Of a DNA stretch of 64,000 bases, positions 22,910-32,780 are shown in pieces. A program made the translations under genes and the position numbers. Positions within the stretch are counted from its first letter, which is position 1. Each line of letters starts with the position of its first letter. Source of the DNA: Mycolicibacterium iranicum (GTDB taxonomy: Bacteria > Actinomycetota > Actinomycetes > Mycobacteriales > Mycobacteriaceae); the NCBI RefSeq assembly GCF_002101705.1, contig NZ_LQPC01000019.1, forward strand, positions 1 to 64,000, written 5' to 3'. The notes under the pieces were generated by a model. The model ran no database searches. It had not been told where the DNA came from and was given only the letters and a program-made list of their open reading frames with translations.

Positions 22910-23314
22910 ATGAGCAGCATTCCGACTGCCGACGACGTTCTCGATTCCGACGAAGCGGTGTACGACCTGCCCGCGGTGGCCCAACTCTTGGGCATCCCGG
23001 TGACGAAGGTGCACCAGCAACTCCGCGAAGGGCATCTGGTCGCGGTGCGGCGCGACAAGACCGTGGTGGTGCCGAAGGTCTTCTTCGACGACACCGGTCA
23101 TGTGGTCAAGAGCCTGCCCGGACTCCTGGTCGTGTTGCACGACGGCGGCTACACCGAAACTGAGATCGTGCGGTGGCTTTTCACCCCTGACTCGTCACTG
23201 ACGATCCGGCGCGACGGATCCACCGAGGGGCAGGCTAATGCCCGGCCGGTCGATGCGTTGCACTCGCATCAGGCTCGTGAGGTGGTTCGCCGCGCTCAGG
23301 CGATGGCGTACTGA
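22910..23314 (+). CDS. Winged-helix DNA-binding protein, PknL substrate type (Rv2175c-like)
   Basis: The 134-residue protein has a MerR-like winged helix-turn-helix (DLPAVAQLLGIPVTKVHQQLREGHLVAVRR, residues ~18-50), a wing strand (KTVVVPKVFF), and a C-terminal alpha-helical domain (GLLVVLHDGGYTETEIVRWLF). In M. tuberculosis the homologue is phosphorylated by PknL near its N-terminus, which stops DNA binding; a threonine is present here at position 6 (SIPTADD), so the same control is possible. Its last 80 bases are antisense to mptA. Confidence 0.88.
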   Translation: MSSIPTADDVLDSDEAVYDLPAVAQLLGIPVTKVHQQLREGHLVAVRRDKTVVVPKVFFDDTGHVVKSLPGLLVVLHDGGYTETEIVRWLFTPDSSLTIRRDGSTEGQANARPVDALHSHQAREVVRRAQAMAY

Positions 23315-24839
23315 GGGCGACGCCGGACTCGTCGGCGGCCTTGTACTTGTAGAGCCAGTACCAGGCTCCCGCCGCGCACGCCGATGACAGCAGGACGTGG
23401 GTCCACGAGTACATGCCGTGCGCGCCGTCGGGCCGCCAGATCGCGGTGATCCACGTCGAGAATCCCGCGATCAGGGCGATGGACGGGCGGGACTGGGCCA
23501 GCGCGGCGACCACCGCGAGGGGCCACGTGTAGTACCAGGGCAGCGCCGCGGGCACGAACAGCACCACCACCGCCATCACCAGGGCGATGCCCATCAGAGC
23601 GTCCCGGTCGGTATGACGGTAGCGCCACCACAGCAGCGGTGCAGAGATCGCGATGACCGCGACTCCGATGATGCGCGTCGTCTCCAGCACTGCATAGAAA
23701 TTCACCGGCATCACCAGGCCGACGAGGACGTTGGTGAGGTTCGCGACGGCGGTGGGCACCGTCAACCAGTTGATGATCTTGACCGAACCTGCCAGCGCGG
23801 TCAGCCAGCCCAGGCCGACTCCCGCGGCCAGGGACAACACCGCAAAGACCGTGACGAAGATGAGCAGGGATCCCGCGGTCGCGGCAATGAAGGCTTTGCC
23901 CGGTGTGAAACCGCGGCGCTCGCGCAGGTTGCGTGCCCACACCCACACCATGAACGGAAGTGCCAGTCCTGCCGTGGCTTTCACCGCGACGGCGATTGCG
24001 ATGAGGGTGACGCCTGCGACGTTGCGGCCGCCGAAACACAGCGCGATGCCCGCCATCATCAGCCCGACCATCAGCATCTCGTTGTGGACCCCACCCATCA
24101 GGTGGATGATCACCAGCGGGTTGAGCACCGCGATCCACAGGGCGGCCGCGCCGCTGGCGCCGACGTGGCGGGCCACCCGCGGGGCCGCCCAGATCAGCAG
24201 TGCCAGACCGGGAAGCATGCACAGCCGCAGCAGCATCGTGCCCGCGACGACGTCATTGCCGACGATCATGGTGACGAACTTGGCGACCAGGATGAAGGCG
24301 GGACCGTACGGCGCGGTCGTCGTCGTCCAGATCGGGCTGACGTTGTCCAGTAGCGAGTTGACGTTCTCGATGGGGCCGACGAGGTAGGGGTCGAACCCGT
24401 CACGCAGCAGTGCGCCCTGCGCGAGATACGAATAGGTGTCCCGGCTGAACAGCGGCACGCTCAGCAGTAGCGGTGCCAGCCAGAATCCGGTGGTGGCGAG
24501 CATCGTGTATTCGGTTGCGGTGCGATCGATCACCCTCCGGCCCAGCCACAGCCACGCGAGCAGCATCATCGCCACGCCCGTCCAGAGCAGCAGCGACGAC
24601 ACCACCAGCCCGTGCCCGAAGCGCAGCCAGGACAGGTGCATCGACTCCAGGAGCGGATCGTGGAGCCGGGTGCTGCCGGCCCCGAGGCCGCCTGCGGTCA
24701 ACAGGATGGCGCCGAGTGCGCCCACCACTGCGGGACGCGCCTCGGGCGAGCGCGCGAACACCTTGAGGCGGTGAAGATGTTCGTGCAGGCCGGTTTTCGG
24801 GCCTCGGGCCGCGGCGGGCTCGGACATGCTCGGGGTCAT
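23235..24839 (-). CDS. mptA: Alpha-(1->6)-mannopyranosyltransferase MptA
   Basis: The 534-residue GT-C enzyme has ~13 membrane helices and uses polyprenyl-phosphomannose on the outer face of the membrane to extend the alpha-1,6-mannan core of lipomannan/lipoarabinomannan. The GT-C catalytic region lies in the first large loop after LLSVPLFSRDTYSYLAQGALL, with the Arg-Asp pair. HLMGGVHNEMLMVGLMM and LPWYYTWPLAV are further family motifs. The gene starts four bases after idsA2. Its Pro-rich tail extends ~80 bases antisense into the Rv2175c-like gene. ATG 24827 is an alternative start. Confidence 0.93.
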   Translation of the reverse strand: MTPSMSEPAAARGPKTGLHEHLHRLKVFARSPEARPAVVGALGAILLTAGGLGAGSTRLHDPLLESMHLSWLRFGHGLVVSSLLLWTGVAMMLLAWLWLGRRVIDRTATEYTMLATTGFWLAPLLLSVPLFSRDTYSYLAQGALLRDGFDPYLVGPIENVNSLLDNVSPIWTTTTAPYGPAFILVAKFVTMIVGNDVVAGTMLLRLCMLPGLALLIWAAPRVARHVGASGAAALWIAVLNPLVIIHLMGGVHNEMLMVGLMMAGIALCFGGRNVAGVTLIAIAVAVKATAGLALPFMVWVWARNLRERRGFTPGKAFIAATAGSLLIFVTVFAVLSLAAGVGLGWLTALAGSVKIINWLTVPTAVANLTNVLVGLVMPVNFYAVLETTRIIGVAVIAISAPLLWWRYRHTDRDALMGIALVMAVVVLFVPAALPWYYTWPLAVVAALAQSRPSIALIAGFSTWITAIWRPDGAHGMYSWTHVLLSSACAAGAWYWLYKYKAADESGVALSTPSPERGEPPHEPDASATHRPAGH

Positions 24840-24843
24840 GCTG

Positions 24844-25971
<1,128 letters not shown>

Positions 25972-26011
25972 TCAGCGTAGAGCCTGTGGCCCGGGGAAGA
26001 GCAATTAAGCG

Positions 26012-26701
26012 TCAGCGCGTCTGTTCCTGCGGTTCACCGGGGCGTGGCGACCGGTCTCTGCTGTTGTAGGCCAGCCAGCCGGTGATGCCTGCCACCACGA
26101 ACGACGCGATCCCCAGCCAGATCGCCGCGCCGGTGAACGACCGGGCGCTGGGGTCGGTGTAGCGCGCTTGGGCGTTCATCGTGCTGACCACGCCCGGCCG
26201 CAGTTTCCATTCGACGACCGACGAGGAGATCTGGTCGCCGTTGGTGCTCGTCACCTCTCCGGGGAAGGCGACCGACAGCGAGACGTCGGCTTCGGGATCG
26301 CTCAGCGAGGTGAGGTCCGCGCGGCCTTCCAGGATCACGAGGTCGCCGGCGCGCCTCAGCGAGATGTCGACGCCGGCGGCGTCGCGGTTCATGCTCGCGA
26401 GTTGGGGCAGTTCGGCGAACGTGAGGTCTGAGAACACGGCCTGCGAGCCGACGTAGTCGTCGCGGCTGTATTCGGAGACGGCGACCTTCTGCGCGAACGG
26501 CAGGTTGTTGAGCAGCTGGGGGCCTTTGTCGTTGTCGTCGCGTGGCACGGCTGCGGCGACGATCTGGCCGGACACCCGGTCGTCGGGGGACACCGTGATC
26601 GATGCCCTGATTCGCACACACCCGATCAGCGAAGGCGCCACCACGAATAGCAACAGCACCAGCGCGAGAAGCCGTCGGCGGGTGCGGTGACGATTCAGCA
26701 C
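26012..26701 (-). CDS. lppM: Lipoprotein LppM
   Basis: The 229-residue lipoprotein starts at GTG 26701; the open frame extends to 26842 but that part has no signal sequence and overlaps the next gene. The signal peptide (RRRLLALVLLLFVVAPS) ends in the lipobox LIGC with the lipidated cysteine at 28. A beta-rich extracytoplasmic domain (~30-190) and a C-terminal membrane helix (SFTGAAIWLGIASFVVAGITGWLAY) follow, a two-anchor topology known for LppM. In M. tuberculosis LppM affects phagocytosis and phagosomal traffic; its lipid ligand is suspected to be a PIM. Confidence 0.9.
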   Translation of the reverse strand: MLNRHRTRRRLLALVLLLFVVAPSLIGCVRIRASITVSPDDRVSGQIVAAAVPRDDNDKGPQLLNNLPFAQKVAVSEYSRDDYVGSQAVFSDLTFAELPQLASMNRDAAGVDISLRRAGDLVILEGRADLTSLSDPEADVSLSVAFPGEVTSTNGDQISSSVVEWKLRPGVVSTMNAQARYTDPSARSFTGAAIWLGIASFVVAGITGWLAYNSRDRSPRPGEPQEQTR

Positions 26702-26736
26702 CTGGTCATCGTGCCAGATGGCTATGGCATTTGGAT

Positions 26737-27327
26737 TCAGAGAGGCAGCGGACGGCCGAGGATCGCGAATGGTCGCGGGTCGCCCGCAAAGTGATAGCCG
26801 CGAATGATGTCGGTGAATCCGAGGCGACGGTAGAGCCGCCACGCGCGGTTGTCCTCCCCGTTGATCTCCGGCGTGGACAGCAGCACGTGCTGTTCGGTCC
26901 GGTCGACGAGCAGTCGGCGGATCAGCGCCTCACCGAGGCCGCGGCCCTGCGCTTCGGGGTGGATGTGGAGCTCGGTGAGCTCGAAATAACTGTTCATCAG
27001 CTCGGTGATCCGCGCGCCGTCGGCGCCGCTGCGCCGCAGGCCGGACACCACCTGCTGCTGCCACCACTGGTCGGGGGCGCCGCAGTAGCCGTAGGCGACA
27101 CCGAGCATCGGCGCGGTCGTCGGCGGCACCTCCGCGGTGGCGTCCTCGGGCACTTCGACCGCCGCGACCGCTTTCCATCCCCGCCTCCGGATGTGTTCGA
27201 GCCACATCGATGCCCGCTGATCCTCGGTGCCTCGCGGGTACCGCATGGCGTCGACGTAGACGGCAAGAGCGTCGCCCAGACGCTGCTGCATATCTTCCGG
27301 CGACAGATCGATCAGACGTGTCGCCAA
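26737..27327 (-). CDS. GNAT-family N-acetyltransferase (Rv2170-like)
   Basis: The ~196-residue protein has the GNAT acetyl-CoA motif (LHIHPEAQGRGLGEAL, Q/RxxGxG/A) and the C-terminal RAWRLYRRLGF strand-helix common to N-acetyltransferases. The N-terminal half is a lineage-specific helical domain (DALAVYVDAMRYPRGT). TTG at 27327 is chosen because GGGAGGGG lies eight bases upstream; a TTG at 27363 has GGAGG directly against it, too close to work. The substrate cannot be read from the sequence. Divergent from the DUF3040 gene. Confidence 0.85.
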   Translation of the reverse strand: MATRLIDLSPEDMQQRLGDALAVYVDAMRYPRGTEDQRASMWLEHIRRRGWKAVAAVEVPEDATAEVPPTTAPMLGVAYGYCGAPDQWWQQQVVSGLRRSGADGARITELMNSYFELTELHIHPEAQGRGLGEALIRRLLVDRTEQHVLLSTPEINGEDNRAWRLYRRLGFTDIIRGYHFAGDPRPFAILGRPLPL

Positions 27328-27474
27328 GTGTCTGCCCCTCCCGATGGTCGATCGTGCGGCCAACCTCCATTATCGGTAAGACCATGCGCTGCTTCCCACC
27401 GGCGGTGTACGTCATAGAATCGTGCGACGAACAAGGTGGTACGGCTCAGATTCAGCTCGTATCATTGTTGTTAA

Positions 27475-27494
27475 GTGCCCGTACACGCGGGCAC
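27475..27494 (+). promoter_or_regulatory. Leader hairpin before the DUF3040 gene
   Basis: GTGCCCG (27475-27481) pairs with CGGGCAC (27488-27494) around a 6-base loop, 46 bases before the ATG. TATCAT at 27460-27465 could be a -10, placing the hairpin at the start of the transcript, where it might stabilise the mRNA or act as an operator. The 213-bp gap 27328-27540 holds nothing else that I can support. Confidence 0.35.
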
Positions 27495-27540
27495 ACCTGA
27501 TTTTGAACGACTGCCACGCCCCGGCAAGAGGGAGGGACGT

Positions 27541-27942
27541 ATGCCACTCTCCGATCATGAGCAGCGCATGCTCGACCAGATCGAGAGCGCGCTCTATGCC
27601 GAGGACCCCAAGTTCGCGTCGAGCGTTCGTGGTGGGACTCTGCGGGCACCTTCCACTCGGCGCCGTCTGCAGGGAGCAGCGCTGTTCGTGCTCGGCCTCG
27701 CGATGCTCGTGGCCGGCGTGGCGGTCAAGGCGACCATGATCGGAAGTTTCCCGATCCTGTCCGTGATCGGCTTCATCGTGATGTTCGGCGGCGTCGTTTT
27801 CGCCATTACCGGCCCCCGGGTCGGCAAGGGCGATCGCGTGCCCAATGACATCTCGGCTCAGCGGCAGAAGCGCGCCAAGGGCAACGGCGGATCGTTCACC
27901 AGTCGGATGGAGGACCGCTTCCGTCGTCGCTTCGACGAGTAG
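27541..27942 (+). CDS. DUF3040 membrane protein (Rv2169c-like)
   Basis: The 133-residue protein begins MPLSDHEQRMLDQIE, the actinobacterial DUF3040 hallmark, with two adjacent membrane helices (~46-66 and 72-92) and a basic cytoplasmic C-terminus (RQKRAKG...RMEDRFRRRFDE). The ribosome site GGGAGGGA lies 4-11 bases upstream of ATG 27541. Function unknown; it is commonly located just upstream of mraZ in mycobacteria. Confidence 0.85.
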   Translation: MPLSDHEQRMLDQIESALYAEDPKFASSVRGGTLRAPSTRRRLQGAALFVLGLAMLVAGVAVKATMIGSFPILSVIGFIVMFGGVVFAITGPRVGKGDRVPNDISAQRQKRAKGNGGSFTSRMEDRFRRRFDE

Positions 27943-27961
27943 CCGAGAGTTCGGACCCATA

Positions 27962-27993
27962 AGGGGCAGCCCGTAGGGCTGCCCCTCTTTTTT
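27962..27993 (+). terminator. Intrinsic terminator after DUF3040 gene
   Basis: AGGGGCAGCCC (27962-27972) pairs perfectly with GGGCTGCCCCT (27976-27986) around GTA, followed by CTTTTTT. A textbook U-tract terminator, rare in mycobacteria, that isolates the dcw cluster from upstream transcription. Confidence 0.92.
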
Positions 27994-27994
27994 G

Positions 27995-28015
27995 CCCCAC
28001 CTCGCCCCACTGGGG
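27995..28015 (-). promoter_or_regulatory. Upstream, inverted pair of MraZ-like boxes
   Basis: On the minus strand TGGGG occurs at 28009-28005 and 27999-27995, ten bases apart, the spacing of MraZ boxes. A plus-strand TGGGG directly abuts them at 28011-28015. They lie ~140 bp upstream of, and inverted relative to, the main box array in front of mraZ. Confidence 0.4.
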
Positions 28016-28107
28016 TCCATTCGGCGTGAATTCCTGCCAGTGAGCTGGGGTTTTATCGAACACCATTCTCGTGCATCGCTGCTTGTGTGCGGTCGGGCGG
28101 TGATATT

Positions 28108-28140
28108 CCACCTGCTTGGTGGGGGGAGGCGCGAAACGCC
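28108..28140 (+). ncRNA. Possible structured leader upstream of mraZ (candidate mraW-type motif)
   Basis: Two consecutive small hairpins are visible: CCACC-tgctt-GGTGG (28108-28122) and GGCG-cgaaa-CGCC (28128-28140), the latter closed by a GNRA-like loop. A conserved RNA called the mraW motif has been described in mycobacterial leaders of this cluster; whether this is it needs a covariance-model search. If transcription starts downstream at the TAAAGT (28176-28181), this region would not be transcribed. Confidence 0.25.
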
Positions 28141-28150
28141 AGCCACTATT

Positions 28151-28185
28151 TGGAGCAAAGTGGGGCAATGTGGGGTAAAGTGGCG
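28151..28185 (+). promoter_or_regulatory. MraZ box array (autoregulatory operator of the dcw cluster)
   Basis: Four repeats with an exact 10-base period start at 28151 (TGGAG), 28161 (TGGGG), 28171 (TGGGG) and 28181 (TGGCG). MraZ proteins bind direct TGGGN repeats separated by 5 bases, so this is the expected operator. A TANNNT hexamer (TAAAGT, 28176-28181) lies inside the array, so binding would block a promoter there. The mraZ ATG is 53 bases downstream. Confidence 0.7.
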
Positions 28186-28237
28186 GACAACGGAGCGACC
28201 GGGGTTCCGTTGCAGGAAGGGACTGCGAGGTGACGAG

Positions 28238-28672
28238 ATGTTCTTCGGCACCTACACACCCAAGCTCGACGACAAGGGGCGACTGACGTTGCCCGCCAAA
28301 TTCCGCGACGCGCTGGCAGGAGGGTTGATGGTCACCAAAAGCCAAGATCACAGCCTTGCTGTCCATCCGAGGGCCGATTTCGAGGAGATGGTCGCCGAGA
28401 TCTCCGCGAAGGCCAAGCGCGGTAACCCCCAGGCTCGTGCGTACCTACGAAACCTGGCCGCGAGTACCGACGAGCAATACCCGGATGCACAAGGCCGCAT
28501 CACCCTCTCAGCAGAACACCGCCGCTACGCAAACCTGACAAAGGACTGCGTGGTCACGGGTTCGATCGGGTTCCTGGAGATCTGGGACGCCCAGGCATGG
28601 CAGGACTACCAGGAGCTTCACGAAGAGAACTTCTCCGCGGCCAGCGATGAAGCACTCGGCGACATTCTCTGA
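28238..28672 (+). CDS. mraZ: Transcriptional regulator MraZ
   Basis: The 144-residue protein is made of two SpoVT-AbrB (swapped-hairpin) DNA-binding repeats ([19 protein letters not shown] and the second [18 protein letters not shown]), each with the DxxGR motif. It forms a ring oligomer that binds repeated TGGGN boxes and controls the dcw cluster. ATG 28238 follows GAGGTG by 4 bases; longer open frames extend upstream into the operator. The end overlaps rsmH by 26 bases. Confidence 0.96.
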   Translation: MFFGTYTPKLDDKGRLTLPAKFRDALAGGLMVTKSQDHSLAVHPRADFEEMVAEISAKAKRGNPQARAYLRNLAASTDEQYPDAQGRITLSAEHRRYANLTKDCVVTGSIGFLEIWDAQAWQDYQELHEENFSAASDEALGDIL

Positions 28673-29771
28673 TCTGGCCACCGGCCCGCAGGCCCGTGCC
28701 GTGCGGCCTCTGCCCGAACCGGCCCTGACGTACTTCCCCGACGTCAGGTCCGCGCTCTCGGGCAGGGACCTCACGGCAGGGGCCGCCTCAATCCCACAGA
28801 GTGCAGCGATGGTGGACGAGCCTCATATCCCGGTCCTTCTCGACCGATGCGTCGAGTTGCTCGCGCCGGCCCTGACTCGCACGAGCGAGGACGGAACGGG
28901 TGCGACCCTGGTTGACGCGACGCTGGGTGCCGGCGGGCATTCCGAGCGGTTTCTCACCCAGTTTCCCGGCCTGCGGGTGATCGGCCTCGACCGCGATCCC
29001 GATGCGCTTCGGATCGCCGGTGACCGGCTGGCCCCGTTCGGCGATCGGGTGGCGCTGGTGCGCACCCGCTACGACGGCATCTCCGAAGCGGTGGCCGCGC
29101 ACGGCGGAAGCGTCGATGCGATCCTGTTCGATCTCGGCGTGTCCTCCATGCAGCTGGACAGGGCCGAGCGCGGCTTCTCGTATTCGGCCGACGCGCCGCT
29201 GGACATGCGGATGGACTCCGGCTCCGATCTGACGGCCGCCCAGATCCTCAACTCCTACGACGAGAAGGCGCTCGCGCGCGTACTGCGGGAGTACGGCGAA
29301 GAAAAGTTCGCCGGACGGATCGCCTCGTACATCGTGCGTCGCCGCGCGACGACACCGTTCGCCACCACCGGCCAGCTGGTGGAGTTGCTCTACGAGGCGA
29401 TCCCTGCGCCGGCGCGGCGCACCGGCGGCCACCCGGCCAAGCGGACATTCCAGGCGCTGCGCATCGAGGTCAACGCCGAACTCGAGTCGCTGCGACTCGC
29501 CCTACCGGCCGCACTGCAGGTGCTGCGGCCCCACGGCCGCGTCGCGGTGATGGCCTATCAGTCGCTGGAGGACCGGATCGTCAAGACCGCGTTCGCCGCC
29601 GCCACCACCTCGCGGACACCGCCCGGGCTCCCGGTCGAGTTGCCCGGTCACGGGCCCGAGTTCGTGTCGCTCACCCGGGGCGCTGAGCGCGCCGACGCCG
29701 AAGAGATCGAACGTAATCCGAGAAGCGCCCCGGTCCGGTTGCGCGCAGTGGAGAAAGTTGGGGGACAGTAG
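28647..29771 (+). CDS. rsmH: 16S rRNA (cytosine1402-N4)-methyltransferase RsmH
   Basis: The 374-residue SAM-dependent enzyme methylates N4 of C1402 in the decoding centre. Motifs: [13 protein letters not shown], the SAM loop [40 protein letters not shown], and the C-terminal [17 protein letters not shown] and QSLEDRIVK. The N-terminus carries a ~55-residue mycobacterial extension before the conserved core; the ATG at 28647 overlaps mraZ, and ATG 28809 would be a core-only alternative. The downstream gene begins two bases after the stop. Confidence 0.95.
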   Translation: MKHSATFSDLATGPQARAVRPLPEPALTYFPDVRSALSGRDLTAGAASIPQSAAMVDEPHIPVLLDRCVELLAPALTRTSEDGTGATLVDATLGAGGHSERFLTQFPGLRVIGLDRDPDALRIAGDRLAPFGDRVALVRTRYDGISEAVAAHGGSVDAILFDLGVSSMQLDRAERGFSYSADAPLDMRMDSGSDLTAAQILNSYDEKALARVLREYGEEKFAGRIASYIVRRRATTPFATTGQLVELLYEAIPAPARRTGGHPAKRTFQALRIEVNAELESLRLALPAALQVLRPHGRVAVMAYQSLEDRIVKTAFAAATTSRTPPGLPVELPGHGPEFVSLTRGAERADAEEIERNPRSAPVRLRAVEKVGGQ

Positions 29772-29773
29772 CG

Positions 29774-30820
29774 ATGAAGGCAAAGAAGCCAACGCGCACC
29801 ACGGCGACCGGATCGTCGCGCTCTCGCGACTCGGCCAAGAAGCCGCAGGCCAAGCGCAAGAGCGGGGGAGTGCGCGAGGCCAAGCGGGTCCCCGTCGACG
29901 CGCCGCCCCGTGGCGGTCGTAAGGCGGCCCGCGACGCGCGCCCCGCGCGCTCAGCGCCGCGAACAACACCGATCGCGCGACCCGTCGACGCTCCGGCGCG
30001 CCCGAAGAGCGCCAGCCAGGCGAAGGCTCGCGCCAAGGCGCGGAAAGCAAAGGCGCCCAAGGTTGTACGGCCGCCACTGCGTGAGCGGCTACTCGTCAAG
30101 CTGGCCTCGATCGAGCTGAACCCGCGCAGGCTCGTGTCGCGGGTGCCATTTGTGGTGCTGGTGATCTCGGCGCTGGGTGTCGGCCTCGGCGTCACGCTGT
30201 GGCTGTCGACGGACGCAGCCGAGCGGTCGTATCAACTCGGCAATGCCCGCGAGCTCAATCAGGCTCTGATGCAACAGAAGGAAGCGCTCGAGCGTGACGT
30301 GCTGCAGGCCCAGGCCGCGCCCGCGCTGGCCGAGGCAGCCCGTGAGCTGGGAATGATCCCGTCGCGGGACACCGCACACCTGGTGCAGGACCCGTCGGGT
30401 AACTGGGTGGTCGTCGGCACCCCGAAACCGGCCGAAGGTGTTCCGCCGCCGCCGCTGAACGCGCCGCTGGCAGATCCGGCGCCGCCGGCTCCCCGCGTCG
30501 TGGAACCGCGTGAGGTGCCCGTGCGCGTTCCGTCCGCCGCCACCCCGCTCGCCGGCACCCCGCTCCTCGCGCCCACCGCTCCCGTCGTACCGGGAGTCGA
30601 AGTGCCGCATGCGGTTTCGGGACAGCTGCCCGTACCTGGGCCCGTGCAGGCTCCCGCCGCGCAAGTGCCGGTGCCTCCCGTCGCGCCTCTGGACGCCGGT
30701 CCGCCGCACCTGCCGCCCGGCACTCCGGTCGGACCGGCTGCGCCGATGGGCACCGAACAGTTCGCGCCCGCCGCTCCCGCCGCACCCATGGCACCTGTTG
30801 CACCCGGGGCGCCCGCGTGA
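29774..30820 (+). CDS. ftsL: FtsL-like septal membrane protein with proline-rich C-terminus (Rv2164c-like)
   Basis: The 348-residue bitopic protein has a very basic Lys/Arg/Ala cytoplasmic N-terminus (~1-120), one membrane helix (~123-145), a short coiled coil (NARELNQALMQQKEALERDVLQ) ending in an ARELGMI motif typical of FtsL/DivIC, and a periplasmic tail of ~140 residues made mainly of Pro, Ala and Val. Position between rsmH and pbpB is that of ftsL in all dcw clusters. FtsL links FtsQ/FtsB to the FtsW-FtsI synthase. The proline-rich tail is an actinobacterial addition. Overlaps pbpB by four bases. Confidence 0.85.
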   Translation: MKAKKPTRTTATGSSRSRDSAKKPQAKRKSGGVREAKRVPVDAPPRGGRKAARDARPARSAPRTTPIARPVDAPARPKSASQAKARAKARKAKAPKVVRPPLRERLLVKLASIELNPRRLVSRVPFVVLVISALGVGLGVTLWLSTDAAERSYQLGNARELNQALMQQKEALERDVLQAQAAPALAEAARELGMIPSRDTAHLVQDPSGNWVVVGTPKPAEGVPPPPLNAPLADPAPPAPRVVEPREVPVRVPSAATPLAGTPLLAPTAPVVPGVEVPHAVSGQLPVPGPVQAPAAQVPVPPVAPLDAGPPHLPPGTPVGPAAPMGTEQFAPAAPAAPMAPVAPGAPA

Positions 30821-32760
30821 GCCGCGGGGCCAAGCCGGGCAAGGCCGTCGCGAAGGTGGCTTCCAAGCCCGCTGACAAGGCGCCGAACCAGGAACACTCG
30901 GCACGAGCCAGGCGCACCCGCCAGCCGCTGCCCCAGAACGGTTTGCGCAGTGCGTCCTTCGTGTTCCGCCATCGCGCGGGCAACGCGGTCATCTTCCTGC
31001 TGCTGGTGGTGGCCGCCGCGCAGCTGTTCACGCTGCAGGTTCCCAAAGCAGAAGGATTGCGTGCGGAAGCGGCGGGGCAGCTGAAGGTCACCGACATCGA
31101 TCCCGCACTGCGCGGATCCATCGTCGACCGCAACGGCGACAAGTTGGCGTTCACCACCGAGGCCAGGGCGCTGACGTTTCAACCCGTGAAGGTGCGCAAG
31201 CAATTAGAGGAAGCCTTCCAACAGAGCGGTGAGCAATCCGACGAGGCGCCCGAGCCCGATGCTCGCCTTCGCGAGATCGCCGCGGAGATCTCACAGCGGC
31301 TTGGTAACAAGCCCGACACCGCGACGGTGCTCAAGAAGCTGCGCAGCAATGAGACTTTCGTTTATTTGGCCCGTGCGGTCGACCCGACGATCGCCGATGC
31401 GATCACCGCGAAGTTTCCCGAAGTGGGTGCAGAACGTCAGGACCTGCGCCAGTACCCGGGCGGCGTGCTCGCCGCCAATATCATCGGCGGTATCGACTGG
31501 GACGGGCACGGCCTTCTCGGACTTGAGGATTCGATGGACTCGGTACTGGCCGGCACCGACGGTTCGGTGACCTATGACCGCGGCTCCGACGGTGTGGTGA
31601 TCCCCGGCAGCTACCGCAACCGCCACGACGCAGTCAACGGATCCACGGTCACACTGACCATCGACGACGACATCCAGTTCTACGTGCAGCAGCAGGTGCA
31701 GCTCGCCAAGGACGCGTCGGGCGCCAAGAACGCCTCCGCGGTCGTCCTCGACGCCAAAACCGGTGAGGTGCTGGCAATGTCGAACGACAACACCTTCAAC
31801 CCGGCCCAGGACATCAGCCGTCAGGAGAACCGGCAGCTGGGCAACCTGCCCGTGTCGTCGCCGTTCGAGCCGGGCTCGGTGAACAAGATGATCACCGCGG
31901 CCGCCGTCATCGAGAACAAGCTGACCACTCCCGACGAGGTGCTGCAGGTCCCCGGGTCGATCAACATGGGCGGCGTCACCGTCGGCGACGCGTGGGAGCA
32001 CGGCACCATGCCCTACACCACCACGGGTGTCTTCGGGAAGTCGTCCAACGTCGGCACACTGATGCTGGCGCAGCGGCTCGGACCGGAGAAGTACGCGGAG
32101 ATGCTCAAGATGTTCGGGCTCGGGCAGCGCACCAATGTGGGGCTGCCCGGCGAGAGCTCGGGCCTGGTGCCGCCGATCGACCAGTGGTCGGGCAGCACGT
32201 TCTCCAATCTGCCCATCGGGCAGGGCCTTTCGATGACCCTGCTGCAGATGACCGGCATTTACCAGACCATCGCCAATGACGGCGTTCGGGTTCCACCGCG
32301 CATCATCAAAGAGACCGTCGCGCCGGACGGCACCGTCACCGCCGAACCCCGGCCCGACGGCATCCGGGTGGTGTCGGCCGAGACCGCCCGCACCGTGCGC
32401 GACATGTTCCGTGCGGTCGTGCAGCGCGATCCGATGGGCGTGCAGCAGGGCACGGGTCCGCAGGCCGCGGTCGAGGGCTACCAGATCGCCGGTAAGACAG
32501 GTACCGCACAGCAGATCAACCCGGCCTGCGGCTGCTACTACAGCGACGTCTACTGGATCACCTTCGCCGGCATGGCGCCTGCCGACGATCCGCGCTACGT
32601 CATCGGTGTGATGCTCGACGCGCCGCACCGCGCGGCGGACGGCTCGCCGGGTTCATCGGCCGCCCCGCTGTTCCACAACATCGCGTCCTGGCTGCTGCGT
32701 CGTGAGAATGTGCCGCTCTCGCGTGATCCGGGTGCGCGGCTGACGCTTCAGGCGGGCTGA
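30817..32760 (+). CDS. pbpB: Septal peptidoglycan transpeptidase PbpB (FtsI, class B PBP)
   Basis: The 647-residue class B penicillin-binding protein has a basic N-terminus, one membrane helix (~56-72), a non-catalytic pedestal domain with the RGSIVDRNG motif, and a C-terminal transpeptidase. The active-site serine is S354 in SVNK (354-357); SSN follows in KSSNVG, and KTG lies in AGKTGTAQ. It cross-links septal peptidoglycan with FtsW as partner. GTG 30817 overlaps the ftsL stop (GTGA). A CGC motif (NPACGCYYSD) near the C-terminus could form a disulfide. Confidence 0.96.
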   Translation: MSRGAKPGKAVAKVASKPADKAPNQEHSARARRTRQPLPQNGLRSASFVFRHRAGNAVIFLLLVVAAAQLFTLQVPKAEGLRAEAAGQLKVTDIDPALRGSIVDRNGDKLAFTTEARALTFQPVKVRKQLEEAFQQSGEQSDEAPEPDARLREIAAEISQRLGNKPDTATVLKKLRSNETFVYLARAVDPTIADAITAKFPEVGAERQDLRQYPGGVLAANIIGGIDWDGHGLLGLEDSMDSVLAGTDGSVTYDRGSDGVVIPGSYRNRHDAVNGSTVTLTIDDDIQFYVQQQVQLAKDASGAKNASAVVLDAKTGEVLAMSNDNTFNPAQDISRQENRQLGNLPVSSPFEPGSVNKMITAAAVIENKLTTPDEVLQVPGSINMGGVTVGDAWEHGTMPYTTTGVFGKSSNVGTLMLAQRLGPEKYAEMLKMFGLGQRTNVGLPGESSGLVPPIDQWSGSTFSNLPIGQGLSMTLLQMTGIYQTIANDGVRVPPRIIKETVAPDGTVTAEPRPDGIRVVSAETARTVRDMFRAVVQRDPMGVQQGTGPQAAVEGYQIAGKTGTAQQINPACGCYYSDVYWITFAGMAPADDPRYVIGVMLDAPHRAADGSPGSSAAPLFHNIASWLLRRENVPLSRDPGARLTLQAG

Positions 32761-32780
32761 CATCCGGGCCGGCGTAGCGA

